Below, piece by piece: positions 15,152-23,720 of a stretch of DNA of 49,747 nucleotides (its first letter is position 1; every line of letters begins with the position of its first letter). Location: positions 72,522 through 122,268 of the forward strand of contig CAMVIM010000009.1 of the NCBI GenBank assembly GCA_947167515.1. The letters are read 5' to 3'. Source of the DNA: an uncultured Prevotellaceae bacterium. GTDB lineage: Bacteria; Bacteroidota; Bacteroidia; Bacteroidales; Bacteroidaceae. Position numbers and translations under genes: made by a program. The notes below the pieces were generated by a model. That model ran no database searches, was not told where the DNA came from, and saw only the letters and a program-made list of their open reading frames with translations.

Positions 15152-17188
15152 ATGAGAATAAAGATATTGCTGACAATAAGCTTGGTGCTTTGCTGGGCGA
15201 CAATGGACGCACAGATACGGCAATGGGGCGTTCAGAACGGACTGCCCACGGGCGAGGTGCGGCAGATTATCGCGCTGCCCAACCACCAGATGCTGGTGAA
15301 CTGCGAGGGTGTGTTCTGTATCAGCAATGGGGCGGGCTTTACCGTTGTACCCTGTGACAGACGGAAGGCGTATAAATTGGAGCACTATGCTGACTCAGTG
15401 GGTTATGGGCATCAGTGGCAGGGCGACTCGTTGCTGTGGCTGCGCGACTTCTACCGCATATACCTTTTCGACATGCGCACACGGTCTTTCCATTATGACA
15501 TAGAAGGGCGACTGCGTTCTTTAGGGGCATTTTCGTTTTCGCCAGAAACAGTCAGTGACTGGCAAGGCGGCATGTGGACGGGGACGCTGGGAAACGGCAT
15601 TACATACACACCGCCTCAGCGGCAAATGGCAGAGTTACTTGAAGATGACCCCTTGATAGGGATTGCCCGAGGGACTGCAGAATTTAACGTCAGGCTTGCT
15701 GACGGACGACTGTTGCAGAGGCGTGGCCTCAATAGGATAGGCTATTTTCTGCCTGACGCAAACCGCTTCGACTCTCTCAATGAGCGTCTGCCTCAGTTAA
15801 ACGACTATCGAAACATCGTAGGAGCCTGTGCACTGGCTGAACCGTGGGTAGTACTCTATACGCAGAACGGTGCCTGTCTGCTTGACACCAAAGCCGACAC
15901 GCTGGCCGCTTTCAAATCAGGAGAATGCATTGGGGAATACTCCGACAAATATAATTGTATGTTGCGTGATGCAAAGGGAAACTTGTGGATTGGAACGCAG
16001 AACGGACTGTTTAAGACCTACACGGAAGGAACAGAGCGTGTCACAGGCCTTGCCAACAACTGCATCCGCAGTCTGGTGATGGATGCTCAGGGGAACATCT
16101 GGGCAGGTACGGCATGCGGTATTTCGAGAATTACACCCGCAGTGGTCAACTATGGTGAGGACGACGGTATCCCGCCTGTTTCCATGATGGAGCGTGCCGC
16201 CTGCTTGACGGATGACGGTCGTCTGGTGTTTGTCCATCATAGCTCGGTAGCTACGGTGTTCCGCCCTGAATGGTTGAGCGACGATGCTCATCTGCAGACT
16301 CCTGTACTTACTCTTCTACAAGTAAACGGTCACGATGAGACCTGTGTACAAGACGTAGGGTTAACGCTCCCGTATAACGAGAACTACCTTACTTTCCAGT
16401 TCTCTTCCCTCGATTATGCCCATCCGTCGCACGTCCGCTACCGCTACCGCTTGTGTGGCCTTGAGGATGAATGGCACACTGCCGATGAAACCATCGGTCT
16501 TGCCGAGGCCGATTACAAAGCCCTGCCGCCAGGAGAGTATATCTTTGAAGTACAGGCCGCCTCAGCAGATGGCGAGTGGAGTGCCCCCCTGACTGTACAA
16601 GTATCTATCCGTCCCCCGTTCTGGCTGACGTGGTGGGCGAAAACCTTGTATGCTCTTCTGCTTTGTGCTCTTATTGTTTTTTTCCTTACACTCTATCTAA
16701 AGAAAAAGAAGGCGGCCTTGGTGCGTGAAAACGACAACCGCGTGAACCATCTCTTTGAGATGCGCGAAGAAGCCCGCCATCAGTTTGCCAATAACACTAA
16801 CGTTGACCCTAAGAAGATTGGCGTGAACCCAGAGGAGGAAGTGTTGGTTGCCAAACTACTGAAAGCCATCGAAGCGCATATCGCCGATGAGGGCTACGGC
16901 GTGGAGCAACTGGCCGCAGACGTGGCTCTGAGCCGCACCAACCTCTACGGAAAACTGCGCAACATGCTTGGCATCTCGCCTGCCGACTTCATTCGAAACG
17001 TCCGACTGAAGCGTGCAGCACAACTACTCACCGACAATCCGACCCTCTCCATCAACGAAGTTTCCGTCCGTGTAGGCTTCTCCACTCCCCGAAACTTCTC
17101 CACCCAGTTCAAGAAGATGTTCGGTGTTTTGCCCTCGGAATATAGAGGAACGGAGAACCATATTCCTTCATCAGATATTCAATCTTGA
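15152..17188 (+). CDS. Membrane-bound propeller/Y_Y_Y/AraC regulator (SusR-like, no kinase)
   Basis: 678 residues from the ATG at 15152 (15146 is an alternative). A signal peptide or anchor (MRIKILLTISLVLCWATMDA) is followed by a periplasmic beta-propeller with two-component-regulator-propeller repeats (IRQWGVQNGLPTGEVRQI; LWIGTQNGLFKTY; NIWAGTACGISRIT). A Y_Y_Y domain follows (NYLTFQFSSLDYAHP to VQVSIRPPFW), then one membrane helix (~490-518, LYALLLCALIVFFLTLYL) and a cytoplasmic AraC-type HTH (~570-666, VGFSTPRNFSTQFKKMFGV). The histidine kinase and receiver domains of hybrid regulators are absent, so sugar sensing would be coupled directly through the membrane to DNA binding, as in SusR. 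It is divergent from the two lyase genes and is their likely activator. Confidence 0.9.
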   Translation: MRIKILLTISLVLCWATMDAQIRQWGVQNGLPTGEVRQIIALPNHQMLVNCEGVFCISNGAGFTVVPCDRRKAYKLEHYADSVGYGHQWQGDSLLWLRDFYRIYLFDMRTRSFHYDIEGRLRSLGAFSFSPETVSDWQGGMWTGTLGNGITYTPPQRQMAELLEDDPLIGIARGTAEFNVRLADGRLLQRRGLNRIGYFLPDANRFDSLNERLPQLNDYRNIVGACALAEPWVVLYTQNGACLLDTKADTLAAFKSGECIGEYSDKYNCMLRDAKGNLWIGTQNGLFKTYTEGTERVTGLANNCIRSLVMDAQGNIWAGTACGISRITPAVVNYGEDDGIPPVSMMERAACLTDDGRLVFVHHSSVATVFRPEWLSDDAHLQTPVLTLLQVNGHDETCVQDVGLTLPYNENYLTFQFSSLDYAHPSHVRYRYRLCGLEDEWHTADETIGLAEADYKALPPGEYIFEVQAASADGEWSAPLTVQVSIRPPFWLTWWAKTLYALLLCALIVFFLTLYLKKKKAALVRENDNRVNHLFEMREEARHQFANNTNVDPKKIGVNPEEEVLVAKLLKAIEAHIADEGYGVEQLAADVALSRTNLYGKLRNMLGISPADFIRNVRLKRAAQLLTDNPTLSINEVSVRVGFSTPRNFSTQFKKMFGVLPSEYRGTENHIPSSDIQS

Positions 17189-17292
17189 TGTTGCAAAAAG
17201 TTTAATAGCGTGAGTTCGGCATAAAAGATTGTCGCTGACAACTGACATGACGGCACTCTTTTTTGCCATTTCCACAACCCCGATATCGGTCT

Positions 17293-17350
17293 GAGTCACA
17301 CCTCCACCTTAGGTGTGACTCATACCCCTACCATAGGTGTGAGTCACACC
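17293..17350. repeat. 24-bp tandem repeat, 2.4 copies, with TGASTCA cores
   Basis: Units at 17293-17316, 17317-17340 and a partial 17341-17350 begin GAGTCACACC or GACTCATACC and end TAGGTGT. The junction reads GTGTGAGTCACAC or GTGTGACTCATAC, a palindrome around TGASTCA. The last unit runs into the inverted repeat at 17340. Confidence 0.8.
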
Positions 17351-17443
17351 GATTTTGAGGCACAGAAAAGGCCCTGCGAAGCAACTCCTCGCAGGGCCTT
17401 TCTTTCATGGCGGGCGAGGGAGTCGTCCCCCCCTGCCCACATG
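17340..17443. repeat. Left copy of a ~100-bp inverted repeat bracketing the PMP-like gene
   Basis: The 104 bp here are the reverse complement of 20356-20457 with about 95% identity; the differences are two substitutions and a few single-base indels in C or A runs. The homology continues at lower identity into the sorting-tail remnant (17450-17515). The repeat contains a strong terminator hairpin. Confidence 0.88.
17367..17402. terminator. Terminator after the SusR-like regulator (bidirectional)
   Basis: AAAAGGCCCTGCGA and TCGCAGGGCCTTT form a perfect stem around the loop AGCAACTCC, with a T-rich end on the plus strand and also on the minus strand. It lies 180 bp after the regulator stop codon and is duplicated at 20395-20431. 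Confidence 0.85.
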
Positions 17444-17449
17444 ACTCTT

Positions 17450-17515
17450 CTTACTTACCCAGCCCTTCTTTTCTTTGATGATGTAGATACCTTTTTTCTG
17501 TTGGGATTCGAGGAG
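17450..17515 (-). pseudogene. Remnant of a sorting-tail coding end
   Basis: On the minus strand these 22 codons read LLESQQKKGIYIIKEKKGW followed by VSK. They align with the end of the PMP-like protein (MLKSQLRKGIYIINGKKVLVK). A stop codon lies directly upstream in frame at 17516-17518 and there is no start or remaining gene body. It joins the inverted repeat, so a complete gene end with its terminator once lay here in the opposite orientation. Confidence 0.75.
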
Positions 17516-17648
17516 TTATAAAGGAGTTAAAATGCAGTTAAATAAAGAGTTTAGCCACTTTTTTTGTGTTTATTGCAAAAAAAGTTAAATTTCAGAACTC
17601 TTTGATGAATTATTGGGACAAGTAGAACAAATGTTGAAAGATAATGTG

Positions 17649-17656
17649 TAGCTTTG
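17649..17656 (+). promoter_or_regulatory. -7 box for the PMP-like gene
   Basis: TAGCTTTG at 17649-17656, about 98 bp before the ATG at 17755. No clear -33 TTTG. Confidence 0.45.
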
Positions 17657-17754
17657 TAATTAATTCAACTTTCAGAAGTGAAAGAAGAAATTGAAAAAGT
17701 GATGTGGACCTTTTGCTCGACGTAGTCAAACTTAAATCAATTATTATTCTAATT

Positions 17755-20348
17755 ATGAAAAAAACTTATTCCTTATCTTCGCTTTTCTCTGTGCGGTCGC
17801 ACAGGGAGTTTGGGGACAGACACTGGTCAAGAATGAAAACGAACTTGCCCAGGCTGTCAAAACTGATGGTATCAGTATCGTGATGATGGAAGACATCGAG
17901 ATGAGTCAGCCCATCACCATTCAGGGCGATAATGGCGGCGTGACAGTATCTATCAACATGAATGGCAAGAAGCTGTCATACAAGAAGTCTGTAGGTCAAA
18001 CCACGGCCCAATGTGTCTTCATCGTTCCTTCAGGAAGTGTACTGAACCTGAGCAACGGTTCCATTGCCGATGTGAGTAATGTAAACGGCAACAACAGCAA
18101 GTATGTGGCTGGTGTCATTGTCAACGACGGTACGGTGACGGCCAGCAACGTCACCATCTCGGGATGCAAGGGCCTCCTGGGCGGTGCCATCAAGAACAAC
18201 AAGGGCGCCACGCTCAATCTGAAGTCCTGCACCTTCGACGGCAACGAGGCCGTTACGAATAAAGATGTGGAGGGCAGCGGAAACGGCGGTGCCATCTGGA
18301 ACAAGGGTGAAGTCAGCATCAGTCGGATTGATGATCAGTCTTTCAGCATTGTGATCCAGAATGGTCGTGCTGAATACGGCGCTGCCATCTACAACGATGT
18401 AGGTGGTGTCATCACCATGTCCGATGACAGCCCAGAGGCTACATTCTACCATAACAAGTCTAACGTGGACGGCGGTGCTATCTTCTGCGATGGCGTCATG
18501 ACCTTTAATCACGTGACCTTCGAGAAAAACACTGCCCAGAATGGTAACGGCGGTGCTATCCACATATCCGCAACGGGTAATGTCACCATCAAGGATGATG
18601 ATAGCAGCGGGAACATCTTCGACGGGAACACGGCTTCAGCAAATGGTGGCGGAATCTATACCAACGGCTTGTTTAGCGTAAAGGGCATGACTGCCAATAA
18701 CAATGTCGCCAACTTTGGCGGTGTTCTCTACGTCGGTGACAGCGGCAATGCTACTATCAACACGAGTGCTACCATCTCGGAGAACAAAGCCGACATGCAG
18801 GGTGGCGCCATCTACAATGGAGGTACCCTTAGCATGCAGGGCACTATCTCCGTGAAGAATAACACGGGAGCCAAGGATGCGGCAAACAATGTGTTCCTGC
18901 CGAAAGGAAAGGTCATCACCGTAAGCGGCAGCCTGTCACGCAGCGGCATCGGCATTAGCGTGGCAGAAACAACGGGCATCTTTACCAGCGGATACAGCAC
19001 CACTAACAGCGGTACTGAACCCAGCAAAATCTTCTTGCCCGACTACTATCAGGACTTCTATGGTGTGGCATTTTCCGGCAATGAAGCCAACTTGGACTTG
19101 CAGTCTCCCATTATGATTAAGGAGGAGAGTGCTCTTCGCCAGGTACTGGATATGTTCGACAACTTCAGCATGAAGCTGGCTAACGACATCAACCTCAGCA
19201 ACAGCACGCTGAGTATCCCAAGTGGCAAGACGGTGACCTTCGACCTCGGCGGCTTCACGCTGAACCGTGGGCTCACGTCGCGTGAATGGGACAACGGCGG
19301 TCAGGTCATCACGGTACGTAACGGCGCTACGCTCAACCTCAGCAATGGTACATTGACTGGCGGCTGGGGCGGCGACAGCGGCGGTATCAGCAACGAGGGA
19401 GGAACCGTGAACTTGACGGATGTCACCATCACTGGTTGTACGGGCGATGACCGTGGCGGTGGTATCTGCAACAGAAACGGCGGTACACTGACCATGAAGG
19501 GAGGTGCTATCACCAATAACATCAGCAGAGACCGCATGACTCCTGAGGGCGGTGGCGGTATCTTCAACTACGAGGGTGCCACGATGACCCTCACGGGTGT
19601 CACTATCACGGGCAACGAGGCCAAGGTGAAAGGTGGCGGTGGTATCTGCAACTTCGGCACATTGACGCTCGACGGCTGCTCCATCACCGGCAATACCAGC
19701 AACGATATCGAGGCCAGTGATGTGGGCGGTGGTGCCATTTATACATCCAGTGGCGCTACCACTACACTCAGTGGCGTCACCATCACGGGCAACGAGGCCA
19801 AAGGTGCCGGTGGCGGCGGTGTGAACAACTGGGGCACACAGACCATTGACGGCTGCACCATCACTGGCAACACCAGCAAGGCCAATGGCGGCGGCGTATG
19901 GAGCGGTCCCCGCACGACGCTGCAGATGCTGGGCAAGAACACCGTGACCGACAATCAGAGTAACGGCAAGACCAACAATGTCTATCTGAGGGAAGATGTG
20001 CTCATCACTGTCACCGGCAGCCTCGAAGGCAGCCAAATCGGCGTAGGCATGGGGACTCCGGGCACTTTCACCAGCGGTTACGGCACCAACAACGAGGGGC
20101 TGCTCCCCATCAAGGTGTTCCTGAGCGACAACGACGATTACACCGTTACCCAGAGGGATAACGAGGCCGAATTGAAGAAGAAAATGGAAGGGGAAACGTC
20201 CATCGCTGGTGTGGAAAGCCAAAACAAGCCAGCTGAAGGATGCTACGACTTGAATGGTCGTAAGATGAACGCTGAACCTTCCATGCTCAAATCTCAACTG
20301 AGGAAGGGTATCTATATCATCAACGGAAAGAAGGTTTTGGTTAAATAA
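17755..20348 (+). CDS. PMP-like beta-helix surface protein, signal peptide out of frame at an A7 tract
   Basis: The ATG at 17755 is followed by seven A residues and then a frame that soon stops. In the +2 frame, codons from 17757 read EKNLFLIFAFLCAVAQGVWG, a textbook signal peptide, and run without interruption to 20348. One more A would give MKKNLFLIF and a protein of about 864 residues. Without it, translation could begin only at the GTG or ATG codons at 17880-17888, leaving no signal peptide. The body has at least a dozen GG[AG]I/V-x-N/T-type repeats (GGAIKNNKGATL, GGAIYNGGTLSM, GGGICNFGTLTL), as in Chlamydia polymorphic membrane proteins and other parallel beta-helices. It ends in a type IX-like tail (YDLNGRKM; RKGIYIINGKKVLVK). 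It is bracketed by inverted repeats. Phase variation, recent pseudogenisation or a sequencing error would all fit. Confidence 0.85.
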
Positions 20349-20355
20349 GATAAGG

Positions 20356-20457
20356 CATGTGGGCAGGGGGAGACTCCCTCGCCCGCCATGAAAGAAAGGC
20401 CCTGCGAGGAGTTGCTTCGCAGGGTCTTTTTCTGTGCCTCAAAGTCGGTGTGACTCA
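20356..20457. repeat. Right copy of the ~100-bp inverted repeat
   Basis: Reverse complement of 17340-17443 at about 95% identity. It begins 8 bp after the PMP-like stop codon and contains that gene's terminator. Confidence 0.88.
20395..20431 (+). terminator. Terminator after the PMP-like gene
   Basis: AAAGGCCCTGCGA (20395-20407) pairs with TCGCAGGGTCTTT (20417-20429) around GGAGTTGCT, followed by T residues. One G-U pair. Confidence 0.85.
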
Positions 20458-20485
20458 AGCCGATGCTGTCGCTTAAATGGGGCTA

Positions 20486-20551
20486 GAAGGCTTGGAAGGG
20501 AGGGGATGAAAGGCTTGGAATGGGGGAATGGAAGGCTTGGAATGGGGGAAT
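20486..20551. repeat. 22-bp tandem repeat, three copies
   Basis: Three exact-length units (20486-20507, 20508-20529, 20530-20551) share AAGGCTTGGAA and GGGGGAAT. Units 2 and 3 are nearly identical. The period equals that of the GTAC array at 42370-42630 but the sequence is unrelated. Confidence 0.85.
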
Positions 20552-20605
20552 GGCGGTCTGAAATGTTAAACAACATTTAATTGTGGATTAAGGAATGTAA
20601 AATAT

Positions 20606-20636
20606 TTTGTTAGTTGGGATTGTTTTTCTACTTTTG
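20606..20636 (+). promoter_or_regulatory. Promoter of the DUF4369 lipoprotein gene
   Basis: TTTG (20606-20609), 19 bp spacer, TACTTTTG (20629-20636): full Bacteroidetes consensus. The ATG at 20674 follows 37 bp later. Confidence 0.78.
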
Positions 20637-20673
20637 TGCCGTATTTGTTCAAAAGGATGATGATACCAGAGAT

Positions 20674-21381
20674 ATGAAAAGGTTTTTCCATGTGACTGTT
20701 GGTGTGGTGGCGATGTTGTTGACACTGGCGGCTTGCTCCACCAGCTATAACATTACGGGCACTTCGTTGCAGTCGTTTTATGACGGCGACATGGTCTATT
20801 TGCGCCCGTTGGGAGGTGAGGATACGAAGGCGGTTGATTCGTGCCGTATTTTGCATGGGGCTTTCACGATGACGGGTCCAGTGGATTCGGTGATGTGTGT
20901 GAGGATGTTCTTCGGCACGAGTGGCGATAATATCCCCATCATCCTGGAGGAGGGAAACATCAAGGTGATTGACCTGAATAATGCCATGAAGGTGGAGGGC
21001 ACTCCGCTGAATGATAAGTTCTATGCGTTCATGACGGAGCGGGATTCGCTGATGTTCCTGCTGCAGGAGTTGCCGAGGAAGGAGAGCGTGATGATTCTGG
21101 ATGGTTATGACCACGATGAGATTTTGCGCGAATTGGGTGAAGAGGAAGGTACTATCCGTATGGCGATAGATAAGCTGGAAACGGATTTCGTGACGGCGAA
21201 TTTTGACAATGTGCTGGGCGTGACTTATTTCTTGGTGCTTTGCGACAATGCGTATAACAGGTTTGGCTATGCGACGACAACTCCGCAGATTGACGAGATT
21301 TATGGACGTGCGCCTGAAGCGTTTAAGGAGAACAAGGATGTGAAACGATATATGAATCTCTGTGAAGGAGCGGGTGAGTAG
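20674..21381 (+). CDS. DUF4369-type lipoprotein
   Basis: 235 residues from the ATG at 20674, downstream of a consensus promoter that excludes an earlier in-frame ATG. Residues 1-21 form a lipoprotein signal with lipobox LAAC (Cys21). Residues ~25-115 fit the DUF4369 pattern of Bacteroidetes lipoproteins (GDMVYLRPLGG, CRILHGAFTMTGPVDSVM, PIILEEGNIKVIDL). In larger relatives this domain precedes a thioredoxin fold; here a helical region follows (~120-235) and no CxxC is present. Likely anchored in an envelope membrane; function unknown. It stands alone, convergent with rho across the hairpin at 21409-21490. Confidence 0.8.
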   Translation: MKRFFHVTVGVVAMLLTLAACSTSYNITGTSLQSFYDGDMVYLRPLGGEDTKAVDSCRILHGAFTMTGPVDSVMCVRMFFGTSGDNIPIILEEGNIKVIDLNNAMKVEGTPLNDKFYAFMTERDSLMFLLQELPRKESVMILDGYDHDEILRELGEEEGTIRMAIDKLETDFVTANFDNVLGVTYFLVLCDNAYNRFGYATTTPQIDEIYGRAPEAFKENKDVKRYMNLCEGAGE

Positions 21382-21408
21382 AAGGGAAAAGTGACGAGTG
21401 AAAAAATA

Positions 21409-21490
21409 AGTGAAAAGTGAAGAGTGAAAAATCTATTTTACCAACCATCCGGATGGGGATACTTAGATTTTTCACTCTTCACTTTTCACT
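21409..21490. repeat. Large intergenic hairpin with AGTGAAA-repeat arms and palindromic loop
   Basis: A perfect 26-bp inverted repeat (21409-21434 and 21465-21490) is built of AGTGAAA/AGTGAAG units. Its 30-nt loop contains the perfect palindrome CCATCCGGATGG (21445-21456). It lies between the convergent DUF4369 lipoprotein and rho genes and could end transcription both ways. The loop is unrelated to those at 8069 and 29825. Confidence 0.88.
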
Positions 21491-21507
21491 TTTCACTATT
21501 CTCTTCC

Positions 21508-23481
21508 TTACCCATTCATGCTGATCAAGAACTCTTCGTTGTTTTTGGTTCGTTCGATTTGTTTCATCACGAAGTCCATAGCTTCCATCGAAGTCATGTC
21601 AGCAATATGGTTGCGGAGCACCCACATGCGGTTGAGGGTGGTCTGGTCTTGCAGCAGGTCGTCGCGACGAGTGGATGATGCGGTGAGGTTGACGGCAGGG
21701 AAGATGCGCTTGTTGGCAAGGCTGCGGTCGAGTTGCAGTTCCATGTTGCCGGTTCCCTTGAATTCCTCGAAGATGACTTCATCCATCTTGGAGCCTGTGT
21801 CGATGAGTGCGGTGGCGATGATGGTGAGTGAGCCGCCGTTCTCGATGTTTCGTGCTGCTCCGAAGAAACGTTTGGGCTTGTGGAGGGCGTTGGCATCGAC
21901 ACCACCGGAGAGCACCTTGCCGGAAGCCGGAGAGACGGTGTTGTATGCACGTGCCAGACGGGTGATGGAGTCGAGGAAGATGACCACATCGTGTCCGCTC
22001 TCCACCATGCGCTTTGCCTTTTCAAGCACGATGCCGGCAATCTTCACGTGATTCTCGGCTGGTGCATCGAAGGTGCTGGCAATGACTTCTGCATTCACGG
22101 TGCGCGCCATGTCGGTGACTTCCTCGGGACGCTCGTCGATGAGGAGCATCATGAGGTAAGCTTCGGGGTGGTTGGCTGCAATGGAGTTGGCGATGTCTTT
22201 CATCAGCATGGTCTTACCTGTTTTGGGCTGTGCCACGATGAGGGCGCGCTGTCCCTTACCGATGGGCGAGAAGAGGTCAACCACGCGGGATGACTTGCTG
22301 TCGTCGTATCCCTTGCAAAGCTTGAACTTCTCGTCGGGGAAGAGGGGAGTGAGGAACTCGAAACCTACACGGTCGCGCACACGGGCAGGGTCGCATCCGT
22401 TAATTTTCTCCACGCTGGCAAGGGGGAAGAAACGCTCGCCTTCTCTGGGCGGACGTACGAAACCATCAACCACATCGCCGGTCTTTAGTCCGTAGTGCTT
22501 GATTTGCTGGAGAGTGACATAAACATCGTCGGGTGAGGGCAGGTAGTTGTAGTCGCTGCTACGCAGGAAACCATAGTTGTCAACGGTCTCGAGCACACCG
22601 CTTACACGGATGATGTTGTCGAACTCATAAGGTTTCTCCTTCACGAATTTCTCTTTCCGAACCATTGCTTGTGCGGGTGCAGCATAGTTGTCATACTGAG
22701 GTTCATTGTAGGCAGGTGCCGGTTCCACAGGTTTCTCGAAATTCGGGAAGGTGTTATTGATACGGGTGAAGTATTCCTCTTCGTCAGGCACGTCTTGCAA
22801 GATGATGAAGTCTGAGGTGGAGGCGGTAGTCTTCTTCTGAGTTATAGAGAAGATGGTCTTGGGGTGAACGTCGGAAGAAGCGAATGCCTCTTCGGGCACA
22901 ATGTCGTCGATGAGGTTGGCAGCATCAGCATTGCTTTCTACTGGTGCGGCTTCTTCGGCAGTTGTTTCAGCAGGTTCGTTCGCGGCAGCTTCTTCCTTCA
23001 CCTTGGGCTTGCGACCCCGTTTCTTGGGAGCCGGTGCTTCTTCCTCATTGGATGCCGTTGCTGCTTCTGCTTCGGGGGTGCTTTCTTCCTTTGCCTTGGG
23101 TTTGCGACCACGCTTTGGAGCCTCGGCAGGTTTCTCTTCTGCCGGAGCTACAGGTTCGGCTGCGGTCAGCATGGCCTTCTCTTCGTCAGAAAGATCGGCG
23201 AACATGGACTCGTCTTTGGTCACTTTCATGTTCTTGTCTATCTTCTTGGCCTTGTCCTGATTGGCTGTATAGACGCGGTCAACATTCTTGACGCTGACCC
23301 GTGAGCGTTTGCGTGCTGTCTTTTCTGTTGCGTTGGAAGCATAGGTCGTTGCCTGCTCATCGATGATGTTCAGTCTGAGACTGGTGTCATCCATCTTGTC
23401 AGCATTCTTGATGCCCAATTCCGCTGCAATGTTGAGAAGGTCTTCCCTCTCTTTGCGGTTTAGTTCTTCTAAATTATACAT
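21508..23481 (-). CDS. rho: Transcription termination factor Rho with long disordered N-terminal insert
   Basis: 657 residues against ~420 in E. coli. The hexameric RNA helicase ends transcription of untranslated RNA. A Rho N-terminal helical domain (1-~45, [20 protein letters not shown]) is followed by ~200 disordered residues rich in Ala, Glu, Lys and Pro with two AT-hook-like motifs KRGRKPK (123-129, 154-160). The cold-shock RNA-binding domain follows (~265-330, [14 protein letters not shown], then [20 protein letters not shown]). The ATPase core has Walker A QPKTGKT, Walker [12 protein letters not shown] and an intact Q/R-loop region. Disordered Rho inserts are typical of Bacteroidetes, and in B. 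thetaiotaomicron the insert has been reported to drive phase separation. It is monocistronic, with its own promoter and a ~155-nt leader. Confidence 0.97.
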   Translation of the reverse strand: MYNLEELNRKEREDLLNIAAELGIKNADKMDDTSLRLNIIDEQATTYASNATEKTARKRSRVSVKNVDRVYTANQDKAKKIDKNMKVTKDESMFADLSDEEKAMLTAAEPVAPAEEKPAEAPKRGRKPKAKEESTPEAEAATASNEEEAPAPKKRGRKPKVKEEAAANEPAETTAEEAAPVESNADAANLIDDIVPEEAFASSDVHPKTIFSITQKKTTASTSDFIILQDVPDEEEYFTRINNTFPNFEKPVEPAPAYNEPQYDNYAAPAQAMVRKEKFVKEKPYEFDNIIRVSGVLETVDNYGFLRSSDYNYLPSPDDVYVTLQQIKHYGLKTGDVVDGFVRPPREGERFFPLASVEKINGCDPARVRDRVGFEFLTPLFPDEKFKLCKGYDDSKSSRVVDLFSPIGKGQRALIVAQPKTGKTMLMKDIANSIAANHPEAYLMMLLIDERPEEVTDMARTVNAEVIASTFDAPAENHVKIAGIVLEKAKRMVESGHDVVIFLDSITRLARAYNTVSPASGKVLSGGVDANALHKPKRFFGAARNIENGGSLTIIATALIDTGSKMDEVIFEEFKGTGNMELQLDRSLANKRIFPAVNLTASSTRRDDLLQDQTTLNRMWVLRNHIADMTSMEAMDFVMKQIERTKNNEEFLISMNG

Positions 23482-23643
23482 AATGTGGTGTTAGTTGTTT
23501 AGTGGTTTAGTCGTCAGAATAGTTTGCAAACCTACTAATCTACTAAATGACTGGTTACAGTGTTTATGAAAATGTTTTGTGTGAATGTTTTCTGCGACAA
23601 CGTTTATCTTTGCAAATGTTTCTGTTGTCCCAAAAAGATGGTG

Positions 23644-23675
23644 CAAAAGTAGTGATTTTTTTTTTCTCATACAAA
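23644..23675 (-). promoter_or_regulatory. Promoter of rho
   Basis: On the minus strand TTTG (23672-23675), 20 bp spacer, TACTTTTG (23644-23651). Transcription would start near 23638, giving a ~155-nt leader before the ATG at 23481. Such a leader could serve autoregulation, which is known for rho in other bacteria. Confidence 0.75.
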
Positions 23676-23685
23676 TTCTTGGGAA

Positions 23686-23720
23686 AAAAAATGCGGGAAA
23701 TGTTTATTCCCGCATTTTTT
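23686..23720 (-). terminator. Terminator of the ABC/CbiK/ABC-F/engB operon
   Basis: AAAAAATGCGGGAA and TTCCCGCATTTTTT form a perfect 14-bp stem with a 7-nt loop, with A/T runs on both sides. It overlaps the engB stop codon (23719-23721) and lies just upstream of the rho promoter, so it insulates rho. Confidence 0.85.

Noticed and set aside
18936-20297. 453-codon minus-strand frame inside the PMP-like gene
   Set aside because: Antisense to the repeat protein; the repetitive GGAI-type codons keep the other strand open.
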